From: Gracilaria gracilis
Taxonomy: Eukaryota; Rhodophyta; Florideophyceae; Gracilariales; Gracilariaceae
DNA length: 64,000 nucleotides
Assembly (NCBI GenBank): GCA_030374805.1
Contig: JARGSG010000128.1
Coordinates: 57,805 to 121,804 of the forward strand
Direction of reading: 5' to 3'
The notes below the pieces were generated by a model, which was not told the origin of the DNA, did not search any database, and was given only the letters and a program-made list of their open reading frames with translations. The translations under genes were made by a program, and so were the position numbers. Position 1 is the stretch's first letter. Each line of letters begins with the position of its first letter. Shown here piece by piece: positions 47,352 to 58,247 of the stretch.

Positions 47352-50300
47352 TACTCTCGTCACAACTCCGGTTTCAACGGATAAATTGCCGAGTGACTCG
47401 GAAGCCGCGCCTGCGCCTGAATCCGGTACGGAACATGGCCCAACGAGCTATGACCGGATTGATCCCGTGAAGGCTCTTGAAGAGCTCGATCTCGGCCACG
47501 TGCCGGAATCACACCGTGAACGTCTGAGAGATATGTTACGGGAATTTACTCCAATGTGGGATGGATCTCTTGGTGAGATAAATACAACGGAACACCGGAT
47601 TGATTTGCTACCGGACGCGCGACCCGTTTCGCAACCCCCTTACAGGGCAGGACCGAAGGCTCGGGAAGAGGAGCAGTTCCAAGTGGACAAGATGCTCCGC
47701 GCAGGCGTGATTGATCCCGCTCAGTCACCCTGGGCGTCCCCAGTAGTACTGGCAATCAAGGCCGACGGAACCTGGAGGTTCTGTGTCGACTACCGCCGGC
47801 TCAATGCCGTGACGATCAGGAACACGTACCCAATCCCTCGCATGGACGAGTGCATCGATTCGCTCGGAAACGCAACCGTATTCACGGCATTGGACGCCAA
47901 TTGGGGATATTGGCAAGTCCCCGTAAGGGAGGAAGACCGCGATAAGACCACGTTTGTATGTCACTCTGGGTCTTTCCGCTTCAAGCGTATGCCGTTTGGT
48001 CTCACCAACGCCTCCGCTACATTTCAGCGTGCTATCGACATCCTGTTGAACTGCTTTAAGTGGCGGACGTGTCGGGTCTACCTAGATGACATAATTGTCT
48101 TCTCCAGTAATCTTGACGATCATCTCACCCACGTAAGGGAGGTAATGACCACACTGCGTGACGCAGGAATTTCCTTCAAGCTGAGGAAGTGTGAATTCTT
48201 CACAGACACCGTGAAGTACCTGGGCCACGTTATCCGTCCAGGACGGTTGTCAATCGAGGAAGCTCAAGTGAAGTCCCTTGCCAAGGCGAAGGAACCCCGA
48301 ACCCAAACGGAACTGCGCTCCTTCTTGGGATTGGTCAACGTCTACCGACGGTTCGTCCCGAATTTCTCGGATATCGCGGCACCCCTTAACGCACTACTGC
48401 GAAAAGTCCAGCCACCGAAACTGGTACCCTTCACGCCTGACGAGACAGAGGCGTTTAACTCCTTGAAGGAGGCTGTCACATCTGCTCCGATTCTATCGTT
48501 GCCAAAACCCGGACTACCGTACTCCGTGGACACGGATTCGAGCGACTACCAAGTGGGTTGCGCTCTTTTCCAAACCACCTTCGAAGGGGAACGTAAGCCC
48601 ATTGGTTACTGGTCGCGTTCGCTCAATGTTCATGAACGGAATTACTCCGTTTCGGAGAAAGAATGCCTCGCCGTTGTGTGGGCTCTGGCAACTCTTCGCC
48701 CCTATCTTATGGGTGTGCAATTCACCGTGTACACGGACCATTTCTCGCTGAGGTGGTTAATGAACATCTCCGACCCGTCGGGACGCCTCATGCGATGGAG
48801 GCTCCGCCTAGCAGAATTCGACTTTCAAGTCGTGTATAAGAAAAGAGCGCTGAACACACAGGCCGACGCACTGTCGAGATTACCCACGAATGGGGAAGCC
48901 CTCCCCTCGAGAGACGATGAGATCCCTTGTTTCGTCGCTGACGAGGTGGACACGGAAGATCCGGAAGGTGAACTCGACATTTGGCCAGAAGACTGGGAAT
49001 TCGACGATGAATTGGACGAACTACTCGTGGCAAACAAGAAGGGGGCTCACAAGCCTCTAGCGAAAAATTTCGTCCCGGCAACACCGGAGGAAATGATCCG
49101 AGAACAGCATGGCGACCCGTTCTGCGTGAACATTCGTGCCCGTTTAAACGGTGGTGCGGTCCTCCCGTTTGAGGTCAACGACATTGGCTATCTCATAAGA
49201 ATGGTCGAGTCTAACCCACAAGTGTTGGTCCCTCACACGCTGCAAACGCGCGTCCTCCAACTATCGCATTACACGAAGCTGGGCGGCCACGCAGGTGGAA
49301 GGAAGTTATACCTAACCCTGAGAAGGGACTTCTACTGGCCCGCCATGGCGGTCGATTGCTACGCAACAGTGCGGCTCTGCACGGAGTGTGCGAAAAACCG
49401 GGTGACGCTCCGGAAGAACTCAAAAAAGATGAGGCTATTCCCCGCAAGGGCGACCCTCGAGTTTCTCGCAATCGATATACTTGGACCCCTCCTGACGACC
49501 CGGAGAGGTCACAAGTTCTTGCTCGTAATAATGGATCGTTTCTCGAAATTGGTTCGGACTGTCCCTCTGAAGAGGATCACCGTTTTCACGGTAGCCCAGG
49601 CATTCTTGAAGCACTGGATTTTTGTCTACGGTCCGCCGCTTCAGGTACTCTCCGAGAACGGGAAACAGTTCGCATCGCGGTTTTTCCAGGATGTATGTCG
49701 CATCCTGGATGTAAAGAACCTGTTCACTACAACCTACCACCCTTAGTGTAATGGGCAAGTCGAACGGTTCAACCGGACGATGCTAGCATCTCTCCGTTCT
49801 TACGTGGCCGATCACCCAAAGACATGGGACCTGTACACTGACGCGCTGACGTTCGCGTACAACACGCAGGTACATAGAATTACCGGTGTTTCACCGTTCG
49901 AGTTAGTACTCTCCCCCGTACCCCCCCGCCGGTGGCGTTGGAAGCACAGCCTACGCTGGATAATTTCCCCTCTGTGGGCGACTACCGCCAAAAATGGAAG
50001 CAATGGCTATCCAAGTTGATACCCGCCACTCGCCAATCCATGGCGAGGGCTCAAGCCGCTTACAAGCGTGATTTCGATGCTCGCCTGCGAGGAAGTAACA
50101 CACCGCCAGTTAAGGCGGGTACCTACGTCTTCGTACGGAAGGAACACTATAACCCTGATAGGGAGAAACGTCATAAGCTCTCGCCCGCGGCGGATGGACC
50201 ATTCAAGGTAATCTCCGTCGCGGAGGCCACAGTGGTACTGGAAATCAAGGACGCGCATGAGCGGATCTCCCGCGATCGCGTGGTCTTGGCCCCACCACCC

Positions 50301-50552
50301 TCGTCTGAGGTCGTGCTGGCACCTGCCAGCCCCGTGTCTACGGAATCAACAACCCCCGAAACAATCGTGCTGAATCGCCCGCTGATTCTACTACACCCGA
50401 ACCGGGGACTGTCAGACCTACCGATGGACTCGGATACACCGATGATATCGGAAAACATTGCTGGCCAGAATGGCCATTCCTCTGTTCAGCCCGCTAGCGG
50501 GGACTCTACCCGCGTAGCGGAACGCTCTACCCCATCTCCTGCCGCTCCGACT

Positions 50553-50568
50553 AAGGAGGGGGAGGAGG
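50553..50568 (+). promoter_or_regulatory. Internal polypurine tract 2 of retroelement 4
   Basis: AAGGAGGGGGAGGAGG, encoding KEGEE in the spacer between integrase and chromodomain; element 5 has the same at 58,234-58,247. Confidence 0.6.
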
Positions 50569-51704
50569 TCACTTCTGCTGAAGGTAACCCGCCGTCGCAA
50601 CGGGAAGAAGACATCCGTGGTACACGTCAGGCTGCTGCCACACCGGTAATCCCGTCAGACACGCCGCTGCAGGCGGAGAAGCTACACGCTGAAGCGGACA
50701 GAACAACCACACCCTTGCCCAAGACGAGCCGTGACCGTGTCCTGGTACCAGCTCAGCTGGGTTGTAAGGAACCAACCCCACCGGGGACGGCTCCGAACAA
50801 TCGGTCGCACGCGCCCACCGCGACGGCGGACGCGGCGCTGAAACCCACCGCTGGTCGCGGGACGGCAACCCCTGTACAAAGGGAGGACGACACCGCAAGG
50901 CCGCCAACGGTTGCGGAAGTTCCGAGTGTCTCGGTAGACTCTGGCATCGTGGCCAGACGGAAACCGGTAACCCGGGATGAGGTTCGCGTCATGGACGGCG
51001 AGGAGACGCCATTCGAGGCGGAAATTCCCCAAATAATGGGTGCGGCTCGCGCTGCATCCAGCACTGCTGGAAGTCCCACGAGGAGCTCGAAGCCACCGGA
51101 AGTAACCGTTGGGAACAAACCGCCACGGCGCGGCCACTTGGCACGCGCCGGAAAGGACCCCCTGTCCAGGGAAGCGGATCGCACCACGGCGCCCCACGGC
51201 CACAGGTCAGTGAAGTCACGTGCAAGCACGGAGGGCGCGCGTGGCGCTGCACCACTCGCAGCGCAACGCGGGAAAGCCGCGACGAGCTCGTCGGAACCAC
51301 CGTCAGTACGGGTTGAATCACGCAGACTTGCGGTTCGCCCCGAAGCACGCAGACTTGCGGTACGCACACCGGAAGACCCGCCTCCGCGGAGGATCACCCG
51401 GTCAACCGCGACGAGCGTATCGACACCCGACCCGGAAATTTCGCAGGGCGATAAGCGCACAGCTGTGACGACGACTCGGCAAGGCCGGCAGGTGTACTTA
51501 CAAGAGTACATCGTCGACCGAATTGTCGGGCATTCCTGGAATCAGGAGGGTATACTACGCTACCACGTCCGTTGGTACGGGTATGATCCGGCTCGGGACA
51601 CCGCCGAGCCGATCGAGCATCTCCCACGTTCAAAGGTGGTTCAGTATCACCGTGGAACGGGAACAGCCCCACCAGCTACGCTGGGAAATGCCCAAGTGGG
51701 ATGA

Positions 51705-52011
51705 GGGAGAACCGTGGAAACGGAAAGAGCTGAAGATGAGGAGTACACGTCATGGACGGGAAGAGATCACCGCTCATGCGCTGATACCCCGACCATGGTC
51801 GTGCATAATGTTTCGCCAACATACCCGAGGGGTTTTTCACCCAGCTTGCTGGTCATTACGTGGCAAGCACGGTTTTCCCTGTCGGAAGGGTGCGCATTTC
51901 CGCGCGCACCGCGTAAAGGAGCCGGTTCACTACCGGTGACTACAAGAACACGTCATAGACGGAAGGAACCCACGAGCAGGTGGTTTTTATTGCTACTATT
52001 CGGACCCAGTC
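51705..52011. other. Spacer between convergent pol and antisense ORF of element 4
   Basis: 307 bp between two stop codons on opposite strands. It must hold the 3' end of the antisense transcript. No obvious hairpin or polyadenylation signal stands out. Confidence 0.45.
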
Positions 52012-53662
52012 TTACTGGTCATGACCACTCCCTTCGTTCGGAGGCGGGCCACCACCGAGGCGTTGCGCCAGGGCTTCCCGCATGGCGAATAGGTCCCCGG
52101 TCGCCGTATCGTCGCCGAGACCCACCTCTCGGAGGAACTGCGCGATGACGACACCGGGATTCCTGCCCGTCTGGGGAGTACTCCCGGCAACCGCCGTGGA
52201 AGTCGGAACAGCCGAAGCTGACGCCGACGCCGCAGCGGCGGGCTCAGACTCCTGTGGGACAGGTTTTTCATTCTCCGGAGGAGTGCCGACAACTATCGCG
52301 TTGTCATCACTGCCCGCCGCGTCGGATGCGTTATCCAACATGGGTTCATTCTCACCGCAAGAGCGGTAATAATCGTCCGAGTCGATGAACCCAATCGGAT
52401 GACCGCCTGGGATTTTTTTCGGAGCATTCCGGAGTTCGGCCGCTTCATCAGCGGAAATCTCCCGTTGTTCCCACGGATCGAAGTACACGAAATCCCCCGC
52501 CAGGGCGGTATTGCGCCCCAGACCTGGGCCATGTCCACCACCGCCGGTGAGCCGGCCACTCTGCCCGATCGAGACCGCTTTCCAGTCAGTACTGTCGATA
52601 TAGTCGAGTAACTCGAGGACCTCTTCGGCACGAGCTTGACCCCCAAGGGGGATGGTCATGTCGAGTTGACGGATACCAGTCCGCACGCGCGGAGGAAGGA
52701 ACCACAGTCGGTACTGGTCGTAAGCCTCACTGAGGATGTACGCCGGGGCGCGGACGGCCCACTCGGTGACTACAACAGACCAAAGCCCGCTACGCGGATC
52801 CGTTAGGAGGTATGGCCCTAAATAGGTGAACACAGGGGGCAGCTCTATGTAGCACCCCCGGCATGCCTCGAGCTGAGCCCATCAGGCTGGCAGAGGGACG
52901 TACCGACCTTGTTGGTGAGCGCGAGCAGTACGCTCCACCTCCACGTTTTGATACGGAACGAAGTACCCGAAACGGGAACGGCTGCGACGCTCGAAGCGGA
53001 TGAATTACCGAAGGAAGGAGGACCGGTAACGACGCGCGAGATAGCGGAATTCGGCCCGAATGATCGGTCGTTGCCAGCACAAGGCTTCCTGCGGCACAAC
53101 CGGGAATCCTCGCCAAGCGAATGTCTCCAACGGCGACAGCCGGTAGCAGTAGCTCATCTCCCCGCGGGTGCGGTACTGCTCGACGTCGAACCTCATCTCT
53201 TGCGGGATTAGGAACTCGAATGGAGCCCGGCTCTGCCGTTGGTGTCCGATCCGCACCAGCGCGGCATGAGCTTGAGCTCGGGACTCGCCCGCGTAGCGGA
53301 GAACCTGGTGTGCAGGTATGGCAACTCGCCGGCGCCAATCCCACGAAGTGGTGACGATAGCCGGCAGGTCCCCGGGAAGGCGCTCATTGCCGTCGACGTA
53401 CTGAGAAATCAGCTCGTCGTCGAACACCGAGATCGGGTGGAACCACGGCGCAAGCCGGAGGCGCATAGCCTGCCGCCGATTGTTCGGGTTGAGTCCCACG
53501 AGGGAGTCATAGGACGGCCAATTGCCGCCCGCCCCGGAGCCGGTTGACGCCCCAACTTCGGAAGGGATCGCCACCGTCCCGGACGGTTGCCCTTGGTTCG
53601 CATTAGTCTGCTGCCCGCCTTGCGGTAAGGGCACGGAACGGAAGCCGGTGAATCCCCCTGAT
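52012..53662 (-). pseudogene. Antisense ORF of retroelement 4, truncated and with two stops
   Basis: One frame on the strand opposite gag-pol. From the cut end: GGFTGFRSVPLPQGGQQ, LRLAPWFHPISVFDDELI, WRRRVAIPAHQVLRY, a TAA at 53,005-53,007, then FERRSRSRFGYFVPYQNVEV, a TGA at 52,882-52,884 (a WW pair in element 5 is stop-W here), TDPRSGLWSVVVTEWAVRA and YDQYRLWFLPP to the stop at 52,012. It aligns by eye along its length with the intact ORF of element 5. Its N-terminus is replaced by the LTR of element 5. Confidence 0.8.
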
Positions 53663-54659
53663 TGTAGAGCAAACCCCAAAGAGGGTACGTGTCCACCAGG
53701 GTGTCCGAATCCTGCTCCCACAAAAGGGCGAACTCAGAAGTAGAGCCCTCTGCCCGTGCGCGTGCCGCATGGCAGGCGGGTGTAAACCGGAGACGGTACT
53801 GGAATAACCTGCAGAGGTAAAGAAGAGGGTGGGCCTAGAGAGGAATAACCGACGACGGGTCACGAGAGAACGAGTCCAGAAGTGGAGCGAAGGGTGCCGT
53901 AAGACGGTGTAGTGCTCCTACGGAGAACCACACGAGCGAAGCTACGGCCCGTGCCAACGGCGGGGACAGGGCCGATAGCGGAACGAGACACACACACACG
54001 TGTGTCCAAATATAACTCTATACAGAGGCGGAAGCGAGACCTGCACCAGGAAAACGATGAACTAAACAAAGATCTGGTACCTCGGTGAACGACAGCAAAT
54101 ACGACCTGATACTGGGGCAATTAGCGAAACGAGCCAGAAACTGGTAGTAGAGAACTTCCTTAGGGACCCTGAGGGGTGATTGTACCGAGACCAGTCGTGG
54201 TTACTCTCCTTGGAGGAGTCGTGAACCTACGTAGGCAGTAACAACCATGGCCCAGCCTTCGGGATGAAGACCACGTACTTCAAGAAGAAGATACGACTCA
54301 GGTGAGTTTTACTTAGTGGCTCCAGGGCGAGATCGCCCGAGCATACATATTATCTACTGTATCTAGGGCTGCGCACTCCCACGAGGGCTCTACACGTAAA
54401 CAACCCAGTGTCAGGGTGCCAAAGTATCTACCCAGCGGGTGTGACGCCAAATATTTGGACAAATATGCCACAAAGCCCTACTGTACACCTATTTCATAGG
54501 TTCTATCCCAGATTCACCTAACAAGGTACGTTCCAATAATATTTCCAAATCCACCCGAAACGGGGTCCATATTCATAGTCTGACACGTCAGTGCCCAATG
54601 GGTAGAGCTCCGTTATGAGAAACTTCATCGTGCCGACATCGGATTGCCATTGCTCTACA
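53663..54659 (-). repeat. 3' LTR of retroelement 5
   Basis: 997 bp with 8-bp inverted ends TGTAGAGC...GCTCTACA, directly preceded by the polypurine tract. A short hairpin GGGCGA/TCGCCC is at 54,325-54,338, next to AAGTAAAACT in element sense. Confidence 0.9.
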
Positions 54660-54674
54660 TCTCCCCCTCCTTAG
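54660..54674 (-). promoter_or_regulatory. 3' polypurine tract of retroelement 5
   Basis: CTAAGGAGGGGGAGA in element sense, abutting the TG of the LTR. This is the reference for recognising the internal copies. Confidence 0.88.
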
Positions 54675-54740
54675 CCAAGGGTCCGCGCTTTGGTCTGGGG
54701 GAAGGCGCCGGCGACCGGTACGTAAATACTAATCCTCAGA

Positions 54741-56657
54741 ATGGCGGACTCCGAAATTTCGGCAACACGTTCACAGCTTCCTGAACCAACGCGTGGTACA
54801 CAAAATCACTCTCCTCCGACTTTGCAGCAACAAACGTCATCTCCAACCTTCTCTCCTATAGCAGGCATGAACCCGTTCGCTACTAACCCCTTTCCGGGGA
54901 ACGCTTCCTCAAGTGCCTCACAGGCGGCTTCGTCGGGTGCTGCTCCCTTCGAGAACTTTTCCTACTTAGGCTTTCAACAATTTCCTCCGCAGGCGTCATC
55001 TCAATACCATCCGTCCCAAGCTATGGTGCCATCCCATCAACCCTCGGGGTATCAACAGTCTCCTTACCCAATGGCAGGCTCGTCCGGATACTTCGGCGGG
55101 TTTAACTCGATGCCTCTCCCCCAAGGGGGCTCTCACGCACAGCCGCAGTACCATCCATCTGGTTACCAGCCTCCTGGCTACTTTTCCCAACAGGGCGCTC
55201 AACCTGGACAATCCTCGCAAGGCTACGATCCCGCAGCGCCTCCTCAGGCTCCCGATATCGATGCAGCGGCGTGGAACTCCGAGCAAGCGATGCCGTTAAC
55301 GGTCAATGCCAGGGGCTGGATCAGCTTGGAAAGTCTCCGTTTCAGACGGCCCCGGCAACATGGCGATGTGTATTGCCGTGCACCGTGGTTCCATCCGATG
55401 GCCGTAGCCGACGAGGCTCTTATTGACTTGTATGCTGAGAACGGTTACCTCCCAGGTGGGCTCCATCGCGAAATAGTTCGGTCCAGAAGCTGGCGTCTCC
55501 GTGTGGCGATCGATCCCCTGCACCTGTTCTGTACGGGCAGTGATTCCCTTAGTCGTACTAGGGCACTGTGGGCTCGTGTTGCCTATGAAGGAGCTAGCCG
55601 TGTTCGATCGGAGCACTTGGTACCGTTGCGGTTCGACTTTGACGTGTCACATTTCCGAACTTTCGGCGAGAGGTCCTACGGGTACGCGTTAGCGGAGTTC
55701 AACGAATCTCCCCATAGGGCTGAAGTACCGAACGTGGTCGAGGGTTTGCTTCTCTGGAGTCGTCCCCTTCTTCGGGGAGAATTCCGATACCTTCGGCGAT
55801 CATCCAACGACTTCTTGTGGAGCTTTGAGCGCCGTGTTCGGCTTGAGCGAAGCTTGCGGTCTTGTCGAGGGTTCCTGATTCCATATCCACACTTGGAGGC
55901 TGAGCGATTGCGCTATAACTCCCTGCAGGGGCGATACGCTGCTCTTCCCAGCTGGTGGTCGAATGTCGAGGTCCCGCGTGGGTGCTACGCCGAACTTCCT
56001 CCGTGCCTCTACTATGTAGGATGTAGAATGTTGAACGATCCCCGCTCTGGGTACTGGACGCTCTTTGCGGCGGAGTGGGCTGCCCGCGTGGCGGTACATC
56101 TCCTCTGGGATACGTACGATCATTACCGTCTCTGGTATCTCCCTCCGATGCTCCGATGGATGATCCGGCGACAGGATCTGTCTATACCCTTGGGGTCCGA
56201 ATCCAACCAAGAAGAGGTTCATCTGCTCCTACGCTTCATCAAGGCCGTCGATTGGGACCGGATTCCGGTGCATTGGCAGCCAGAAGGTGGCCCTAGCGGC
56301 AACGACCGATCACCGGGTAGAATATCCACCCGCTGGGGGACCTTCGCGTACTACGATCCGTGGACACAGCAAATGATCTCCGAGGCTCATGCTAGAGCGA
56401 TGGTGCGGGCTCCTAGGGCTATGCCGATTGGACACCCGACTGGGTTCGTGTTTCCCGACGACTATGGGCCTCCAGCGGATTGGGTCGATCCCTCCTTGAA
56501 CCATGGTGATGGCGAGGTGGTGGACGACGACATTCCCCTTGTGGGTGTTTCGAGTACGGGCGCTGACGCGGCACAGGTTCCTGCGGAGGGCACTCAGGCT
56601 CCCGCGGGTTGGGGTCTTGCGACGCCGGCTCCCGGAACCGACACTGGTCACCAGTAG
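54741..56657 (+). CDS. Antisense ORF of retroelement 5, intact, unknown function
   Basis: 638 aa from ATG 54,741, on the strand opposite gag-pol, between the 3' LTR (82 bp away) and the chromodomain end of pol (382 bp beyond its stop). Residues 1-185 are rich in Pro, Gln, Ser, Gly and Tyr and disordered (SMPLPQGGSHAQPQYHPSG). Residues 190-590 form a folded region rich in Trp, Arg and Tyr: APWFHPMAVADEALIDLY, SWRLRVAIDPLHLF, RPLLRGEFRYLRR, DPRSGYWTLFAAEWAARVAV, YDHYRLWYLPPMLRWMIRR, FAYYDPWTQQMISEAHAR, MPIGHPTGFVFPDDYG. The last 45 residues are acidic and disordered. There is no zinc, protease, RT, envelope, signal or membrane motif. The order fold-between-disordered-tails recalls Gag-like or RNA-binding proteins, but no homology is recognised. 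Confidence 0.85.
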   Translation: MADSEISATRSQLPEPTRGTQNHSPPTLQQQTSSPTFSPIAGMNPFATNPFPGNASSSASQAASSGAAPFENFSYLGFQQFPPQASSQYHPSQAMVPSHQPSGYQQSPYPMAGSSGYFGGFNSMPLPQGGSHAQPQYHPSGYQPPGYFSQQGAQPGQSSQGYDPAAPPQAPDIDAAAWNSEQAMPLTVNARGWISLESLRFRRPRQHGDVYCRAPWFHPMAVADEALIDLYAENGYLPGGLHREIVRSRSWRLRVAIDPLHLFCTGSDSLSRTRALWARVAYEGASRVRSEHLVPLRFDFDVSHFRTFGERSYGYALAEFNESPHRAEVPNVVEGLLLWSRPLLRGEFRYLRRSSNDFLWSFERRVRLERSLRSCRGFLIPYPHLEAERLRYNSLQGRYAALPSWWSNVEVPRGCYAELPPCLYYVGCRMLNDPRSGYWTLFAAEWAARVAVHLLWDTYDHYRLWYLPPMLRWMIRRQDLSIPLGSESNQEEVHLLLRFIKAVDWDRIPVHWQPEGGPSGNDRSPGRISTRWGTFAYYDPWTQQMISEAHARAMVRAPRAMPIGHPTGFVFPDDYGPPADWVDPSLNHGDGEVVDDDIPLVGVSSTGADAAQVPAEGTQAPAGWGLATPAPGTDTGHQ

Positions 56658-57038
56658 TCTGGGCCGGGTGCCTGAGGGCGTGTAGTTCTGTCGCTCAGAT
56701 ACGATAAACCCAATTAGGCCACAGCTTGGCATTACTTCTCTCCTCCTGTAGGATCTTTCTCGTGTTCGAGCTTCTTTCATACTTCCTTCCTTTTACTTCT
56801 TCATTTCCTAACCAGGATGTACTTCATTTACATTCGTGGCAACATCTTCTTAGATACTTCATTACTTCTTACTTCTTAGTTCCGTTATACGGCGATGAAC
56901 CGACAATTCGGTGCGTTCTTTCTTTGTTCATACTGTACATAAGACCAACCTTGTGGGTGTCTTCGCCTTCTCTTCTTAGAGCTCCTCGCAACCTACCGCG
57001 TAGCGGAACACCATATTTACCACATGTTGGTGATAGTT
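56658..57038. other. Spacer between convergent antisense ORF and pol of element 5
   Basis: 381 bp, partly T/C-rich (56,740-56,900). It must contain the 3' end of the antisense transcript. It carries one CCGCGTAGCGG at 56,996-57,006. Confidence 0.45.
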
Positions 57039-58233
57039 CTATCCCACTTGGGCATTATCCAGAGTTGGTGGTAATGCGGACCGGGTTCTTCGGTGATAAG
57101 CGATGATCTTGGACCTCGGAAGGTGCTCAATTGGCTCCCAAGTGTCCTGCTCTGGGGGATAGCCGTACCAACGGACGCGATAGATTACTTTCCCGTCCTG
57201 GGCAACATCGTGCTTCACGATACGATCGACCACGAATTCCTGTGGGTATACCCCGACGTCTTCGGTTCCTTTGGTTGTTCCCGACATTGGGCTTTGCTTC
57301 CCTACGTAACCCGAACGGGTACACGCAAGTAACGACGGGTTTCCGGCTTCGGCGAGGTGGCAGTGTCTCGTTGATGAGAGCGCTAACCGTCACGACGGGA
57401 AATGGCTAACTTCCGTTTTCGGCTGCCAATCTCCACGAAAGTGGCTTCTGGTGGAAGCTCTTCACTTCTGGAGTCCGGTGAACTAACCTCTTTTCCCAGC
57501 GGGCATCAACTTTAACTAACGACGACGGTCCTGATCCAGGCGAAGTTGCTTCTCGACGCGGGAGAGCCGTTTCGGCGGAGATACTGCGTTTGAACACTCC
57601 CTGTGCAGGGCGGCGGATTGGCCGGGCCACGGCGCTGTATTGCGTTGCGTGCGCGCGCACTGGACGAGTGCCGACCAATCGGAACAGTTTGCACTACTCC
57701 ATGTGGCAGAGTGCCAGCCAATCCGGCGGCGTTGCACCCTGGGTGGGTATCTCCCGTGCACGGCGCCGTCCTACTGAGGGCCTCTGCGCCACACGGTGCT
57801 CTTGAGAAGGCTTCTCCGATGCTTTCCATCAACTCTCCTTCCTGAACCAGGCTCCACGACCTTATCCACAAGGTTTCTCCGCTTCACAACACCTACTGTA
57901 GGTTCTTCCCATGGGTCTCATCGCCGCGCTGACCCATTGACGGGTCGGCGGAGACCGTCTTTTCGGTGCGTCTTGCCTTCTGCGCCTCTTGCGAGCGAGG
58001 CGTAGGAGTAGCCATGGACTTGGACGCTTGCCCACGAGGGTTCTCATCACTAACAGTAGTCTTCCCCACAGGGGTAACTTCGTCTTCATTACTGACATTC
58101 GCCTCGACCGAGGATCCCACACGCGTGTGCGTTAGCGGCGATATTCCCGATCCGGGCTCCTGTCTCTTTGAGAGCTCAAGCACGTCAGCCAATCCAGCAG
58201 ATGCCGGAGCAGCCTGAGCGCGATTACGTGAGT

Positions 58234-58247
58234 CCTCCCCCTCCTTA
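58234..58247 (-). promoter_or_regulatory. Internal polypurine tract 2 of retroelement 5
   Basis: CCTAAGGAGGGGGAGGA in element sense, in the integrase-chromodomain spacer, as in element 4. Confidence 0.6.

Larger units (their letters stand above)
46523..51704 (+). pseudogene. pol: Pol of retroelement 4 (PR-RT-RH-INT-chromodomain), broken
   Basis: Protease DTGTGP near 46,612, a frameshift near 46,785, then APVILGCDYCDRF. A CAA-to-TAA change stops the frame at 47,212. The main open block 47,248-49,746 carries RT (FCVDYRRLN, YLDD near 48,085), RNase H (DTDSSDYQVG) and integrase (HAGG...CTEC, AIDILGP). A CAG-to-TAG change in TYHPQxNGQ stops it at 49,744, and a frameshift in the C run near 49,922 moves to the last frame (49,932-51,704). 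That frame has a GPY/F-like end, a long disordered spacer and a chromodomain (YHVRWYGYDPARDTAEP). Two internal polypurine tracts lie at 47,338 and 50,553. The element could move only in trans. Confidence 0.88.
43521..53662 (+). mobile_element. Retroelement 4: family B Ty3/gypsy element with antisense ORF, interrupted by element 5
   Basis: Plus-strand element: 5' LTR, PBS, gag (with internal deletion), pol (two stops, two frameshifts), chromodomain, then an antisense ORF on the minus strand. At 53,662 the antisense ORF is cut by the LTR of element 5. The rest of element 4 (start of the antisense ORF, polypurine tract, 3' LTR) is predicted to lie right of the window. Confidence 0.88.

Noticed and set aside
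50682..51511. Minus-strand frames of up to 252 codons opposite the pol spacer of element 4
   Set aside because: They are shadows of the disordered spacer, which is biased in composition. Unlike the antisense ORF they have no counterpart in element 5.
53663..54659. This LTR as the 3' LTR of element 4
   Set aside because: It is in minus orientation, abuts the polypurine tract of element 5 and has ends TGTAGAGC/GCTCTACA unlike the TGTAGTGC/GCACTACA ends of element 4.
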